Positions 51,480 to 63,596 of a stretch of DNA of 64,000 nucleotides are shown one piece after another (within the stretch, counting starts at the first letter, position 1; each line of letters opens with the position of its first letter). Location: positions 56,690,841-56,754,840 of the forward strand of contig OZ023214.1 in the NCBI GenBank assembly GCA_963995525.1. Direction: 5' to 3'. Origin of the DNA: Escarpia spicata (lineage: Eukaryota > Annelida > Polychaeta > Sabellida > Siboglinidae). The notes below the pieces were generated by a model. It saw only the letters and a list, made by a program, of their open reading frames with translations, was not told the origin of the DNA and did no database searches. The translations under genes and the position numbers were made by a program.

Positions 51480-53932
51480 ACTACAACTGTCATTACTCTA
51501 CTGTCACTACTCTACTGTACTACTGTCACTACTCTAATGTACTACTGTCACTTCTCTACTGTACTACTGTCACTACTTTACTGTACTATTGTAACTACTC
51601 TACTGTACTACTGTCAGTACTCTACTGTACTACTGTCATTACTCTACTGCTACTATTCTACTGTACTACTGTCACTACTCTGCTGTACTACTGTCACTAC
51701 TCTACTGTACTACTGTCACTACTCTACTGTACAACTGTCACTACTCTACTGTACAACTGTCTCTACTCTACTGTACTACTGTCACTATTCTACTGTACTA
51801 CTGTCAGTACTCTACTGTACTACTGTCAGTACTCTACTGTACTACTGTCATTACTCTACTGTCACTACTCTACTGTTCTACTGTCAGTACTCTACTGTTC
51901 TACTGGCAGTACTCTACTGTACTACTGTCAGTACTCTACTGTACTACTCTCATTAATCTGCTGTACTACTGCCACTACTCTACTGTACTACTGTCACTAC
52001 TCTAATGTACTACTGTCACTATTCTACTGTATTACTGTCACTACTCTACTGTACTACTGTCACTACTCTTCTGTACTACTGTCACTATTCTACTGTACTA
52101 CTGTCACTACTCTACTGTACTACTGTCACTACTCTACTGTACTACTGTCATTACTCTACTGCCACTACTATACTGTACTACTGTCACTACTCTACTGTAC
52201 TACTGTCACTACTCTACTGTACTACTGTCACTACTCTACTGTAGTACTGTCACTACTCTACTGTACTACTGCCACTACTCTTCTGTACTACTGTCACTAT
52301 TCTACTGTACTACTGTCACTACTCTACTGTACTACTGTCACTACTCTGCTGTACTACTGTCATTACTCTACTGCCACTACGCTACTGTAATACTGTCACT
52401 ACTCTGCTGTACTACTGTCACTACTCTACTGTACTATTGTCACTATTCTACTGTACTACTGCCACTACTATACTGTACTACTGTCACTACTCTACTGTAC
52501 TACTGTCACTACTCTACTGTACTACTGCCACTACTCTACTGTACTACTGCCACTACTCTACTGTACTACTGTACTACTGTACTACTGTCACTACTCTACT
52601 GTAATACTGTCACTACTCTATTGTGTACTACTATCATTACTCTACTGCCACTACTTTACTGTACTACTGTCACTACTCTGCTGTACTACTGTCATTACTC
52701 TACCGCCACTACTTTACTGTACTACTGTCACTACTCTACTGTACTACGGTCACTACTCTACTGTACTATTGTCACTACTCTACTGTACTACTGCCACTAC
52801 TATACTGTACTACTGTCACTACTCTACTGTACTACTGTCACTACTCCACTGTACTACTGTCACTACTCTACTGTACTACTGCCATTACTCTACTGTACTA
52901 CTCTCACTACTCTACTGTACTACTGTCATTAATCTACTGCCACTACTCTACTGTACTACTGTCACTACTCTGCTGTACTACTGTCACTACTCTACTGTAC
53001 TAGTGTCACTAATCTACTGTACTAGTGTCACTACTCTACTGTACTACTGTCATTACTCTACTGTCACTACTCTACTGTACTACTGCCACTACGCTACTGT
53101 ACTACTGTCACTACTCTACTGTAATACTGTCACTACTCTATTGTACTACTGTCATTACTCTACTGCCACTACTTTACAGTACTACTGTCACTACTCTATT
53201 GTACTACTGTCACTACTCTACTGTACTACTGCCACTACTCTACTGTCGCTACTCTACTGTACTACTGTCACTACTCTACTGTACTACTGTCACTACTCTA
53301 CTGTACTACTGTCACTATTCTACTGTACTACTGTCACTACTCTACTGTACTACTGTCATTACTCTACTGTACTACTGTCACTACTCTACTGTACTACTGT
53401 CACTATTCTACTGTCACTACTCTACTGTACTACTGTCACTACTCTACTGTACTACTGTTACTACTCTACTGTACTACTGTCACTACTCTACTGTAATACT
53501 GTCATTACTCTACTGCACTACTGTCACTACTCTACTCTACTACTGTCATTACTCTACTGTACTACTGTCACTATTCTACTGTACTACTGTCAGTACTCTA
53601 CTGTCACTACTCTACTGTACTACTGTCACTATTCTACTGTACTACTGTCACTACTCTACTGTACTACTGTCATTACTCTACTGTACTACTGTCATTACTA
53701 TACTGTACTACTGTCACTACTCTACTGTACTACTGTCACTACTCTACTGTCACTACTCTACTGTACTACTGTCACTATTCTACTGTACTACTGTCACTAC
53801 TCTACTGTACTACTGTCATTACTCTACTGTACTACTCTCACTACTCTACTGTACTACTGTCACTATTCTACTGTACTACTGCCACTACTCTACTGTACTA
53901 CTGTCACTACTCTACTGTACTATTGTCAGGTT
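51480..53932. repeat. 2.45-kb satellite array, 22-bp unit CACTACTCTACTGTACTACTGT
   Basis: About 110 copies, with variants CAGTACT, CATTACT, TGCCACT and shortened units missing TACTACTG. Because 22 is not a multiple of three, all three plus frames read the same periodic peptide (YYCHYSTVLLSLLYCTTVTTLL) without stops, giving artefactual ORFs up to 396 codons. Confidence 0.95.
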
Positions 53933-54268
53933 GAGAACATGATTGACAGTGAAACATAGACGGCAAACTGTATGACATTGGCTATTTTGAGAGAAGTCAC
54001 ATCGTATAAAAAAATTATTGTGTTGTGAAAAAGCCGTCTAACAATTCGCCCTGAATTTCGTTGCTGAACCAACGTGCTGCGCTGATTTGGTGAGTTTTCC
54101 GTTTTCAGCAAGCACATTTAATAAACCCTGATGTTCTCATTTGGTATGTTATGTCTATTAATTTTTCATTGATCACAAGTTAACTGTTTAAGAAATGGGT
54201 CTTCACGCATGTCCAGCGAACGAAATTTGGGTCGCTGCCAAAAAAGGTTGATAATCGCTGCTCTAACC

Positions 54269-57100
54269 TCAACGCTGTCGCACCCCTTATTGTGAGACAC
54301 AAGGTGGGCAGATCGTCAGGAGACGGGGAGACATACACGTAGGCGGCACGTGTACCCGGAGACAGTGTCGATGGTGGCAGGCGAAGTTAATGCTTGCGTG
54401 CAACGGGGATAGAGCGACGAGGAGATGGCAGGAAAGTATAACAAAGAGACTGTAGCACATTTATAATATGTGTATCAGTATTCAGTGATATCAATCGTGA
54501 TATCGATTAGATCAAACCCTGTACGAAACAAACGTTAATTCCCTCCACTATTGTGTTTTTGTTATGTGACGATGCTTTGAGGTGGTCGCTTATTTATTAC
54601 CGACACACAGAGGATAATTTTGTCGTTTTTGTTATTTGTAATTACGACGGTAACTATGCAATAGCAGCTGCTCCGATCGATATATTCATCAAACACGTGC
54701 TATGAATGTTTGTGCACCAAACGCGGCATTGATCGCGCATTCGCACTTAATCACACAGATGTTAATGAGACATGCGGCTCTTTTTAACAGTAACACACGT
54801 TGTCTGCTTCGATGCATTAACAATAGCAATAAATGTGAAGACAAACCACTTGACCCACGTGGAGGCTTGCAAATACGCGTTATGCAAACAGTTTCTTTTA
54901 CTAATATATAGGAACCACAAAATCGAATGTATAACGAGATTAGAAAAATCGAAAATTAAACTGGTTTCACATAGATCAAAAAGTTGTTCTCCCGAAAATG
55001 TTATGTAAAACCACGGGGACATATTGGCATAGGCATTACACAGCTCCTACTATCGTGTATCGTTTTATATTTTAAAGTGGCTCCCTTAGCTGGTGTAGTC
55101 CATTACAGATCCGATTTTTTTCATGTCTAATGTATGAGGGCATTTCCATGAAAACAGGGAATATGGTCTTAAAATATTTTCATGAATTTCCAAAGAATAT
55201 TCTGTTATGTTGGGACATAACTTAAAGTTGTCGGAGAAAAACAATTTTCAATGTTTGCACACTGCATTATGTGAAAATGCACCATTCAAACATTATGTAA
55301 AAAAATCGAACAATTCACTTATCCAACATATGAATAATTAGATGCCCTTTTGCAGTCCCATTTTCTAATTCAATCTGTATTTGACTAGTACTAGTTGATA
55401 CTATTTCATGAGGCATTAGTCTCACGTGTTTTGAAAATAAAAATTGCAAGTCTGTTCTGATTTTTCCGGGAAAGGCTTCTAGACTCGGATAGTGAAATTG
55501 ACGTAACGCGAGTCACAAAATTAGGGATTTTTAATTTTACACAGAAAAAAACTCTGGTAGCTTGAGAATGCCAATTATAAATCTCCTCCTATAGGAGGTA
55601 CCTAACTAAATGATATTAACAACATCCAGATGTAGTATACACAGGTTATGATATGGGGCATTGAATATGTGTTAAGTGAGTCACGTGTAACCCTAGTCAC
55701 GCAAAATTAGGTAGCGTAACACGAGTCACAAAGCTTTTACGGCAGTGACTTGTTGTTTCTTTTCTTTTTTCTATTAAGATAGCGGATAAGTTAGTTGCAA
55801 AGACTTCACACGGAGGCAGCATTAGTTTGGTTATATCCCATAACTATTCTTACTTCTTGTTTGTGGATAAAAAAAACATGCTTACTCAAAAAACATGTTT
55901 GATCCGACATCATCCATCATCAATTCATGTAAATACAACCACATTTCTTGGAAAATAGTATTATAATACAAAACAAGAAACTATAAAATCTAGGACAACG
56001 CTTATAAGTTATATTCAATAGAAAAAGAACATTTATTGAAAAAGGATGCAACTGATGTATTAATTTTCTGTGTACGTAATGCTACGTACTTGTGCATACC
56101 GGTTTTTCTGCTATTTACATTTTTGTTTATATGTTTAATTCAGTTCTTTTACAGAATAAAATATTGAATTATAGGTGGCAAGGTAGTATTCCAGAAATAC
56201 TGTAGATTAATGTGATGAGCCACATATCTGTACCCATTTTAATCATCATTATCACGAAAATGTTTTGGTGGTGAAAAGGGTACTCCTTTTAAAACAACTG
56301 GTACTTTCTGTGTAACATTTAATACGTTATTTTTAAGAATACCAACAATACGTTGGTAAAACAGACTGAAGCCATCCATCACAGTAAACCACTGTGGCCA
56401 TCTTCATTTTCTAAATCTGTAATTAATCACTAATGTATGGCTTCAGCACTTGTTTGGATATATAGATCTATGCAATACAACACATGAAGTTAGTCTGTAT
56501 AATTATATTTGGTTGCAAGTGTTCTTGCAAAGGTAATTATAATTATAAGGTCATCATTTGTTATGGGAAAAATGGACTAGTTTTTTTAATTCTGGTGCAT
56601 TACACACTTCTTGATTTAAACCACAGTTCAATTTGGTATTACTTTATATGTGTAACATGAAAGGGTTAATGTGCATTTTAACTAATGTTGTCTCCTTTCT
56701 CCAGTACATTGTCTTCACAACATAATACAAACACAAAAATCCATTTCCCTCAAGCTAAAGAGTGCCTGATCAATTAGTAAATGATAGCCGATTTCACGTA
56801 ACGCGAGTCACGGTAACGTGAGTCACGCACGCTCATTATGTAATATGTGTGCGTGTTGTTGGTAAAATTTCAATTTACTAATAGTATTTTTAACGCTATT
56901 GAGTTATGATTAATTCAAGGGTATGTATTGGTTTCTGTCATTTATACTTTGAGGAAAAATTTGACATTTTAAATCAATGTAGGTGTTTGTGTTTTCTTTT
57001 GTCGTAACGCGAGTCACGCTATAATTATATATATATATATATATATATTTTATTGAAATTATTATTTGTTGATATAATTTAATACACTATGCCAATAGGT
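54269..57100. other. AT-rich region with dispersed GTAACGCGAGTCACG motifs
   Basis: No exon supported. The motif GTAACGCGAGTCAC or close variants appears at ~55503, 55676, 55690, 55714, 56798, 56814 and 57004, and again at 57181. TA tract at 57026-57049. Confidence 0.6.
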
Positions 57101-57363
57101 TCTTATTCACAGAGGGTGGCATTTTGAAATGAATTATTATAGCACATACGCCCAAATATAGTCTCAGAAATGGGCAAAACTGTAACGAGAGTCACGGGGA
57201 AATGCCCATGAATAGTTAAAATAATACATGCAATCGGTTTAATAAAAAGTCCATACATTTGTTTAAAATCTCCACACTGTTGGCCATGAGATGCTTTGTA
57301 GGAAATACTTAGTGTACGTTTTGAGACGTGTAAAATGCTGATCGTTTTACCAAATAGCAAAGA

Positions 57364-57600
57364 CTACCTCGCTGGGGTCGACCTCTGTTTTGTGTACCAC
57401 AATTTTTCCTCAGACGCCTCTGACCCCACAACCGTTCTTACTTCCTCTGGTTCCAGTGCCACATCTTCCTTCAACGAATCAACACAACTAAAATCTGGAC
57501 TGCCCTGACTTGATTTTCCATAGTTGCAACGTTGTGATCTTGCATGCCATTTAATCTTTGTGTCTACAGCAATACCTGACAAATCAGAGCCTTCTTTCTT
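57364..57600 (-). CDS. Possible exon of an unknown gene
   Basis: An ~75-codon open frame (DTKIKWHARSQRCNYGKSSQ, SLKEDVALEPEEVRTVVGSE) ends at a donor-like GCGAG|GTAGTC. Acidic and basic patches with no repeats look protein-like. The acceptor is weak (CTGAAAACTGAAG). No family recognised. Confidence 0.25.
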   Translation of the reverse strand, partial: KKEGSDLSGIAVDTKIKWHARSQRCNYGKSSQGSPDFSCVDSLKEDVALEPEEVRTVVGSEASEEKLWYTKQRSTPAR

Positions 57601-58500
57601 CAGTTTTCAGTAGCAGGGAGATTCCAGTGAACAAGCACAACGAGAAGGATATGAATTCTCCAACATGTGATGAGATTACTATTACAGACGACCGAAGTTG
57701 TTGTCTAAAACTTTATTAAGACATCACAATATGCTTTGCAGCAGATTCCCCCACCGCTGTCCATCAACCTGCCTCCACTTCACCAGCTGTCCAACAACAC
57801 CATGTCAGCCAAACCAAGTCGCAGTTCCTTCGGAGCAGAAATGAAGCAAATTGACGAATCTCAAATCGACATACTCAAATCAAAACGAACGCATACAAGT
57901 AACAGCTGGATATTCAAAATGACTTCCCATTTAAAGAATTCGTTCATATGCCCGATGTTGATGTGACTGACAATAGTCAAAACAACACCATAGGAAGTAG
58001 TCTTAACGTGTATTAGTATAATGTACGCAAAATAACAATTCTGATTTTATCGCAATGGCCCAAGTTGTGGACTGTAGTTGACCTGCTGCAGAATATTCGT
58101 CAAATCCTGCAATTTTGCTTTCAAGAAAATCAACACGAGATATACTTCCAGCTAAATATTACAAAAAACATCAGCGACAGTCACCAGTGCTGTCAGCCAG
58201 TCACCAGAAATGTAAGCCTCTGATCAACACGACTGGTACAGTCTTCAATCACGTCCATTTCACTGTTACTATTTTTCTGCGTGCAAGAATCTTAGAACCC
58301 AGAAATAACTTTGATATGTGTACCCCACCCACTGACCTATATTTATAACTGGATGGCCGATGCCCACCTCTTATCACTGGGCTGGTTGAGGGGAGCGGAA
58401 GTTAGATGTGGCCATCTTGAGTGAGACCACTAATGACCAGTCCTACTGCTGCACTCATACAACTTGGCCGTGTTTTTGGTCGTCCTGTACGGATAACCAG
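57601..58500. other. Non-coding stretch
   Basis: Nothing recognised except CACTGACCTATATTTATAACTGGAT (58327-58351), whose complement recurs at ~61868-61893, and a GTGGCCATCTTGAG site (YY1-like, inverted) at ~58408. Confidence 0.35.
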
Positions 58501-58508
58501 AGAAAATG

Positions 58509-58630
58509 CCATGTTGTGCATTCGGTTGTTCAAATCGAACATCTGGAAAAAATGACAAAGATGCTGGGAACTCATTACATTCGTATTTCCTGAACTCTGC
58601 TTGTTTTATATTACAGGATTATTAAAGCCT
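58509..58630 (+). pseudogene. THAP-domain N-terminal fragment
   Basis: ATG at 58509 opens MPCCAFGCSNRTSGKN followed by LHSYFL. M-P-x-C-C-A-F-G-C-S-N-R is the hallmark start of THAP zinc-binding DNA-binding domains (first two Cys of the C2CH module), present in transposases (P elements) and transcription factors. The frame ends ~39 codons later with no C-terminal Cys/His, AVPTF box or splice donor that I trust, so it is a fragment or a first exon. Confidence 0.4.
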
Positions 58631-58693
58631 TAAACTTAAAGGGAAGCCTGCTACAGTGCTACAGTGTTTTGCTATGCACCACAGCTAGGAATA

Positions 58694-59082
58694 GAGTGAG
58701 TGAGTGAGTGAGTGAGTGAGTGAGTGAGTGAGTGAGTGAGTGAGTGAGTGGGTGAGTGAGTGTGTGGGTGGGTGTGTGAGTGGGTGGGTGGGTGGGTGGG
58801 TGGGTGAGTGAGTGAGTGCGTGAGTGAGTGAGTGAGTGATTGAGTGAGTGAGTGGGTGACTGAGTGAGTGTGTGGGTGGGTGTGTGAGTGGGTGGGTGAG
58901 TGAGTGAGTGAGTGAGTGAGTGAGTGAGTGAGTGAGTGAGTGAGTGAGTGAGTGAGTGAGTGAGTGAGTGAGTGAGTGAGTGAGTGAGTGAGTGAGTGAG
59001 TGAGTGAGTGAGTGAGTGAGTGAGTGAGTGAGTGAGTGAGTGAGTGAGTGAGTGAGTGAGTGAGTGAGTGAGTGAGTGAGTG
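58694..59082. repeat. (GTGA)n / (GTGG)n microsatellite
   Basis: About 97 tetranucleotides of GTGA interspersed with GTGG and GTGT. A sub-block GAGTGTGTGGGTGGGTGTGTG occurs twice (58757, 58866), showing a ~110-bp internal duplication. Confidence 0.95.
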
Positions 59083-59184
59083 ACTATACTAGTAATAATG
59101 TGATTTGAGCAGTTGGAGTTGCTACACGGAACCTGCAAAGGTGTGACTATACTTCTATATAATGTAAACTAAGTATAGGTATGA

Positions 59185-59188
59185 TGCC

Positions 59189-59230
<42 letters not shown>

Positions 59231-59232
59231 GC
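59185..59232. repeat. (TA)n microsatellite
   Basis: TATATA tract immediately before the 94-bp array. Confidence 0.9.
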
Positions 59233-59253
59233 ACAGCATTACTATTCCAGAAG

Positions 59254-60500
59254 GGACTATAGGTGGTGGTGGTGTTGCTTTGATATGTCACTAATGTTTT
59301 GGTTTTTTCCAGATACAATTAGATGGTGATGGTGGTTAGGGTGAAGGGACTATAGGTGGTGGTGGTGTTGCTTTGTTATGTCACTAATGTTTTGATTTCT
59401 TTCCAGATACAATTAGGTGATGATCAGGGTGAAGGGGCTATAGATGGTGGTGGTGTTGCTTTGTTATGTCACTAATGTTTTGGTTTCTTTCCAGATACTA
59501 TTAGGTGGTGATGATGGTTAGGGTGAATGAACTATAGGTGGTGGTGGTGTTGCTTTGTTATGTCACTAATGTTTAGGGTTTTCTTCAGATACAATTAGGT
59601 GGTGATGGTGGTTAGGGTGAAGGGACTATAGGTGGTGGTGGTGTTGCTTTGTTATGTCACTAATGTTTAGGTTTTTTTCTCAGATAAAATTAGGTGGTGA
59701 TGGTGGTTAGGGTGAAGGGAATATAGGTGGTGGTGGTGTTGCTTTGTTATGTCACTAATGTTTAGGGTTTTCTTCAGATACAATTAGGTGGTGATGGTGG
59801 TTAGGGTGAAGGGACTATAGGTGGTGGTGGTGTTGCTTTATTATGTCACTAATGTTTAGGGTTTTCTTCAGATACAATTAGGTGGTGATGGTGGTTAGGG
59901 TGAAGGGACTATAGGTGGTGGTGGTGTTGCTTTGTTATGTCACTAATGTTTAGGGTTTTTTCAGATAAAATTAGGTGGTGATGGTAGTTAGGGTGAAGGG
60001 ACTACAGGTGGTGGTGGTGTTGCTTTGTTATGTCACTAATGTTTAGGGTTTTCTTCAGATACAATTAGGTGGTGATGATGGTTAGGGTGAAGGGACTATA
60101 GGTGGTGGTGGTGTTGCTTTGTTATGTCACTAATGTTTAGGTTTTTTTTCAGATACAATTAGGTGGTGATGGTGGTTAGGGTGAAGGGACTATAGGTGGT
60201 GGTGGTGTTGCTTTGTTATGTCACTAATGTTTAGGTTTTTTTCAGATAAAATTAGGTGGTGATGGTAGTTAGGGTGAAGGGACTACAGGTGGTGGTGGTG
60301 TTGCTTTGTTATGTCACTAATGTTTAGGGTTTTCTTCAGATACAATTAGGTGGTGATGATGGTTAGGGTGAAGGGACTATAGGTGGTGGTGGTGTTGCTT
60401 TATTATGTCACTAATGTTTAGGGTTTTCTTCAGATACAATTAGGTGGTGATGGTGGTTAGGGTGAAGGGGCTAGACAGTGATGATGTTACTTTGTTATGT
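59254..60500. repeat. ~94-bp minisatellite with splice-acceptor-like core
   Basis: About 13 copies of a unit comprising GGGACTATAGGTGGTGGTGG, TGTTGCTTTGTTATGTCACTAATG, a T-rich tract ending TTCTTCAG, ATACAATTAG and GTGGTGATGGTGGTTAGGG. TCACTAAT, the T-tract and CAG have the order and spacing of a branch point, polypyrimidine tract and 3' splice site. Units vary in T-tract length (TTTTTTCAG, TTTTCTTCAG). Confidence 0.9.
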
Positions 60501-62100
60501 CACTAATGATATGATTTCCCTCCAGACACAATTGTTGCACACTTAACACACCAACAAGCCATATTCTTTCAATTTTTTGCTAAGTTTATAGAGTATTATT
60601 AATATAGTCACATATCTTAGGAACATTCCTTAATACTGGGTTACACCACTAGACATTTCAAACGTTTATTTCGTTAATAATTATTATTTTTTGCCAAGTT
60701 ATTAATTCATTTAGATTACAACTAACATACTTTCCGTATGAGTGAGCAAATTCCTTCAGTGTTATTTCATTTCTAACTATTGTTTACAAAGTATACCTAT
60801 ATTTCATATTTTAAGCTTATCTGCCCCAAACATGTGACAGCATATAGCACTGTATACAATCTCGACATACACCATATTGCATATTCACAAATGGTAGAAG
60901 ATTACTGTTACCTTCTCGTTGGTTTCTACCGTGGATCGCAAAAGTAATTTATATTGCTATTGTGTGAACTAAGAACAGTAACACAACTCTCTGGCACTGC
61001 TGTGTTGTCTGTAGGGTATATATAATAAACATGTATTATGTAGATATGTGCTAACACATTTTTTTTTTCAGTTGCATGCTGGTGCATAGTCAGGCGAGGG
61101 CATGGCATGGAGACATACATTCACGTGTACTTGTCGGTGATCCTCACAGAGATTAATCGTTGGATTAATTGCCACTTCTGAGCGTGTTGAATTTAATTGA
61201 CTCTGAAGAAGTACTAACATCTATTAGTGTCCTTTACATCACTGATTACAAGAGTATACTAGGGAAACGTTTTATGACTTTATTACCGAGACTGATCCAT
61301 CTATTCTGACTCTCTGACCGTATAGGGGTCAATATGATGATGGTTTTCCCATTGGCGACCATGTTAACGTTTTATCTTATTATAAGAAAACGTGACCTGC
61401 AAAATGTCTTAAACTTCTCACCTGCTGTTATCATTATCTCATTGACATGCTGATAGATTTTTACAAAAATGTCATACTTCCAGCGCTCGTAAAATGCTTG
61501 TATGTGTGAACCCGTCAATATTTACAAATGCCGGCAAGCATTACTCCGCAAACAGGTCACACAGGCAAATTGCTGCCAAATGTCCTTCCGCTTATTTAAA
61601 TAATCTAAAAATCCACCATTTTACACCTTCAACAATCACACATGAAAATCTGCTTACTCAAATGCACTTATGTCACAGCATGTGAATTGTGTAAAAAAAT
61701 AATTTCTAAAAAATACACTGCATTTTTTTTCATAACCAAACAGGAAGTCTAACTAGAACTTGACCCCTGTAGGCAGTGTAATTACCAGCCCTATCCACTA
61801 ATTAATGGTCCAAGTCAAGATGGCCGCTAATGGGGTCGGTTGTCTCAATAAAACTGGCTGGCCAGCTATCCAGTTATAAATAGAGGTCAGTGACAGCACC
61901 CTGCCTATAGAAACATGAAGAAAATATTTGAAAGACACCGCACCGCACTGGTGACGCCCAACCAGAGACAACGTCTGTCCTCGAAGTCCCGTGTGCAGTC
62001 ACGCTCACCACACTTCACTCGTCAGTTGTCCCTCGTACAGTATCACTGCTCTACTAGTTGATGTAGACCGTAGCATCAGACAACCTGTCTCTCATATAGC
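60501..62100. other. AT-rich non-coding stretch
   Basis: No exon supported. Near 61815-61895 there is a TCAAGATGGCCGC site followed by ATCCAGTTATAAATAGAGGTCAGTG. Confidence 0.35.
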
Positions 62101-62129
62101 TGGCACAGGTTGAAGTGAGTGAGTATTGA

Positions 62130-62141
62130 TGAACGTGCGTG

Positions 62142-62192
<51 letters not shown>

Positions 62193-62275
62193 ATGCGATC
62201 ACATATCGGTAGGTGTGTGTGTGGAAAAGTGTGGTTGTTGATGTGTTTGCGTGCGTGCGTTGTGCGTGCGTAAAC
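62130..62275. repeat. (GT)n(GCGT)n microsatellite
   Basis: GT dinucleotides at 62139-62156 lead into GCGT units to ~62192, with further GTGT and GCGTGCGT words to 62272. Confidence 0.9.
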
Positions 62276-62279
62276 ATGT

Positions 62280-63590
62280 TAATATGTCATAGCCATTAAC
62301 CTTTTCATGAATAGTTCCTTTTTAGCTACTAGCAATCTGTCAGAAATTGCCCGAATACCCAGTGTTTTTAGATGTTACTGCTTCGTTTGGTGTATTGTTG
62401 GTGTAAAGGTTACTGGTTCTATTTATAAAGTGACTTTGCTCGTCCGTGAGAATTTGTTTTAACTGTTCGCCTCTAACGTACATATGCAACTGCAAACCAC
62501 TGCAGTTTGTGTGGTAGCTCGAACATTGCATTGAACAGCTTTAGGCCTTTTTATTGTCGGAGTCCTTTGTGGGGGGTTTCATCAGCTAACGTAGCTGAAA
62601 GTACGTGTTACGATTAAGCGTGATGGCGGAGAGCAGCGGCGATCATTACGATAGCGAATGTGTCGCAGGCTTCATTTCTGGTTACAGCGTGTGTTACTAG
62701 ATAAAACACAAAGAAAGGCAAATCTATTGAAACTGGACTGCAAGAAAGAAACCACACACAGCAGGGTCATTCCGTGTCAGATGAACAAATGGCTTCCACC
62801 ACAGCGTCTTAGAATTGGCTGATTTTTGGTATATGTCAAAATATGCATAAAAACTAGCGCATCCTGAAAATGTTAGCTCCATTGGACGATTTTGGCAGAG
62901 ATCTAAGGTTTTGTAACTTTTATCAGATTTGTCACGACGAGCTAAAATACCATTTTTGGAGCCCATAAAATTATTAATATTTACCACAGAGATTTGAAAT
63001 TTGGCAGATAGTCTCAATGCCATCATTTTAAGTGTCATATGAATATAACTTGAGGTTTTGTTCATTCTGACTCATGTTTGCGAGGCAAAATATACCTGAA
63101 AATATGATGTCCAATAGCGACTGACTTTTATTTTCAGTTCCATAGTGGTCTAGTTGATATTCCAAAATAAATCAGGACTCTTACACTGTCTGTTTGTATC
63201 ATGCATCTCCAACAAAATAGATAAATCATATTTTGGACTATACACAAACATGGTCATATCTCCAGGGGGATAGGTCACACAACTTAGAAACTTTATATGT
63301 GTATTCCATAAATGTGTATTAGCAACCAATACAAAAATTAAGAGATGTGGTCTTCTTAGTCTGGATTTTATAATGTTTTGAAATTAGTAGCATTTAGCTG
63401 ATATGATCGTATCAACAATGAATACGATGCAATAAACATGGGGCACTTACATGCAGGTTGTACAATGTGGATACTGCAGTGCACTATGCAGTTGCCTTGA
63501 ACCACAGTTCCTGGAATTTGGACTTGGCAACATTGGCATATGGTGAGTCTTTTAAATTGAACACTTGTTCTTTGGGAAACATGTTGAACA
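62280..63590. other. Non-coding stretch with one unrecognised ORF
   Basis: A minus frame at 63065-62724 (113 codons; LRLSAKFQISVVNINNFMGS, CASFYAYFDIYQKSANSKTL) has mixed composition and begins in sequence that resembles a dispersed repeat (GGGTCATTCCGTGTCAGATG). No motif is recognised. Confidence 0.25.
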
Positions 63591-63596
63591 ATTAAT

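Larger units (their letters stand above)
48995..54260. mobile_element. hAT-type element (5,266 bp composite) with perfect 8-bp TSD
   Basis: The left end is CAGCGGTTCTTAACCCTGG and the right end inverts to CAGCGATTATCAACCTTTT. Both are flanked by CTCTAACC (48987-48994 and 54261-54268). Terminal CAG-CGGTT-T-AACC and 8-bp duplications are hAT hallmarks. A second right-terminus-like sequence (TTTACGAACCGCTG) lies at ~50776-50789, and subterminal sequence is shared between 49140-49330 and 54050-54240, so the composite contains more than one end. No transposase frame is present. Confidence 0.75.

Noticed and set aside
51269..53959. ORFs of 305-396 codons
   Set aside because: They lie in the 22-bp satellite, are open in all three frames and encode only the periodic peptide.
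58659..59138. 159-codon Thr-His-Ser-Leu ORF
   Set aside because: Translation of the GTGA microsatellite.
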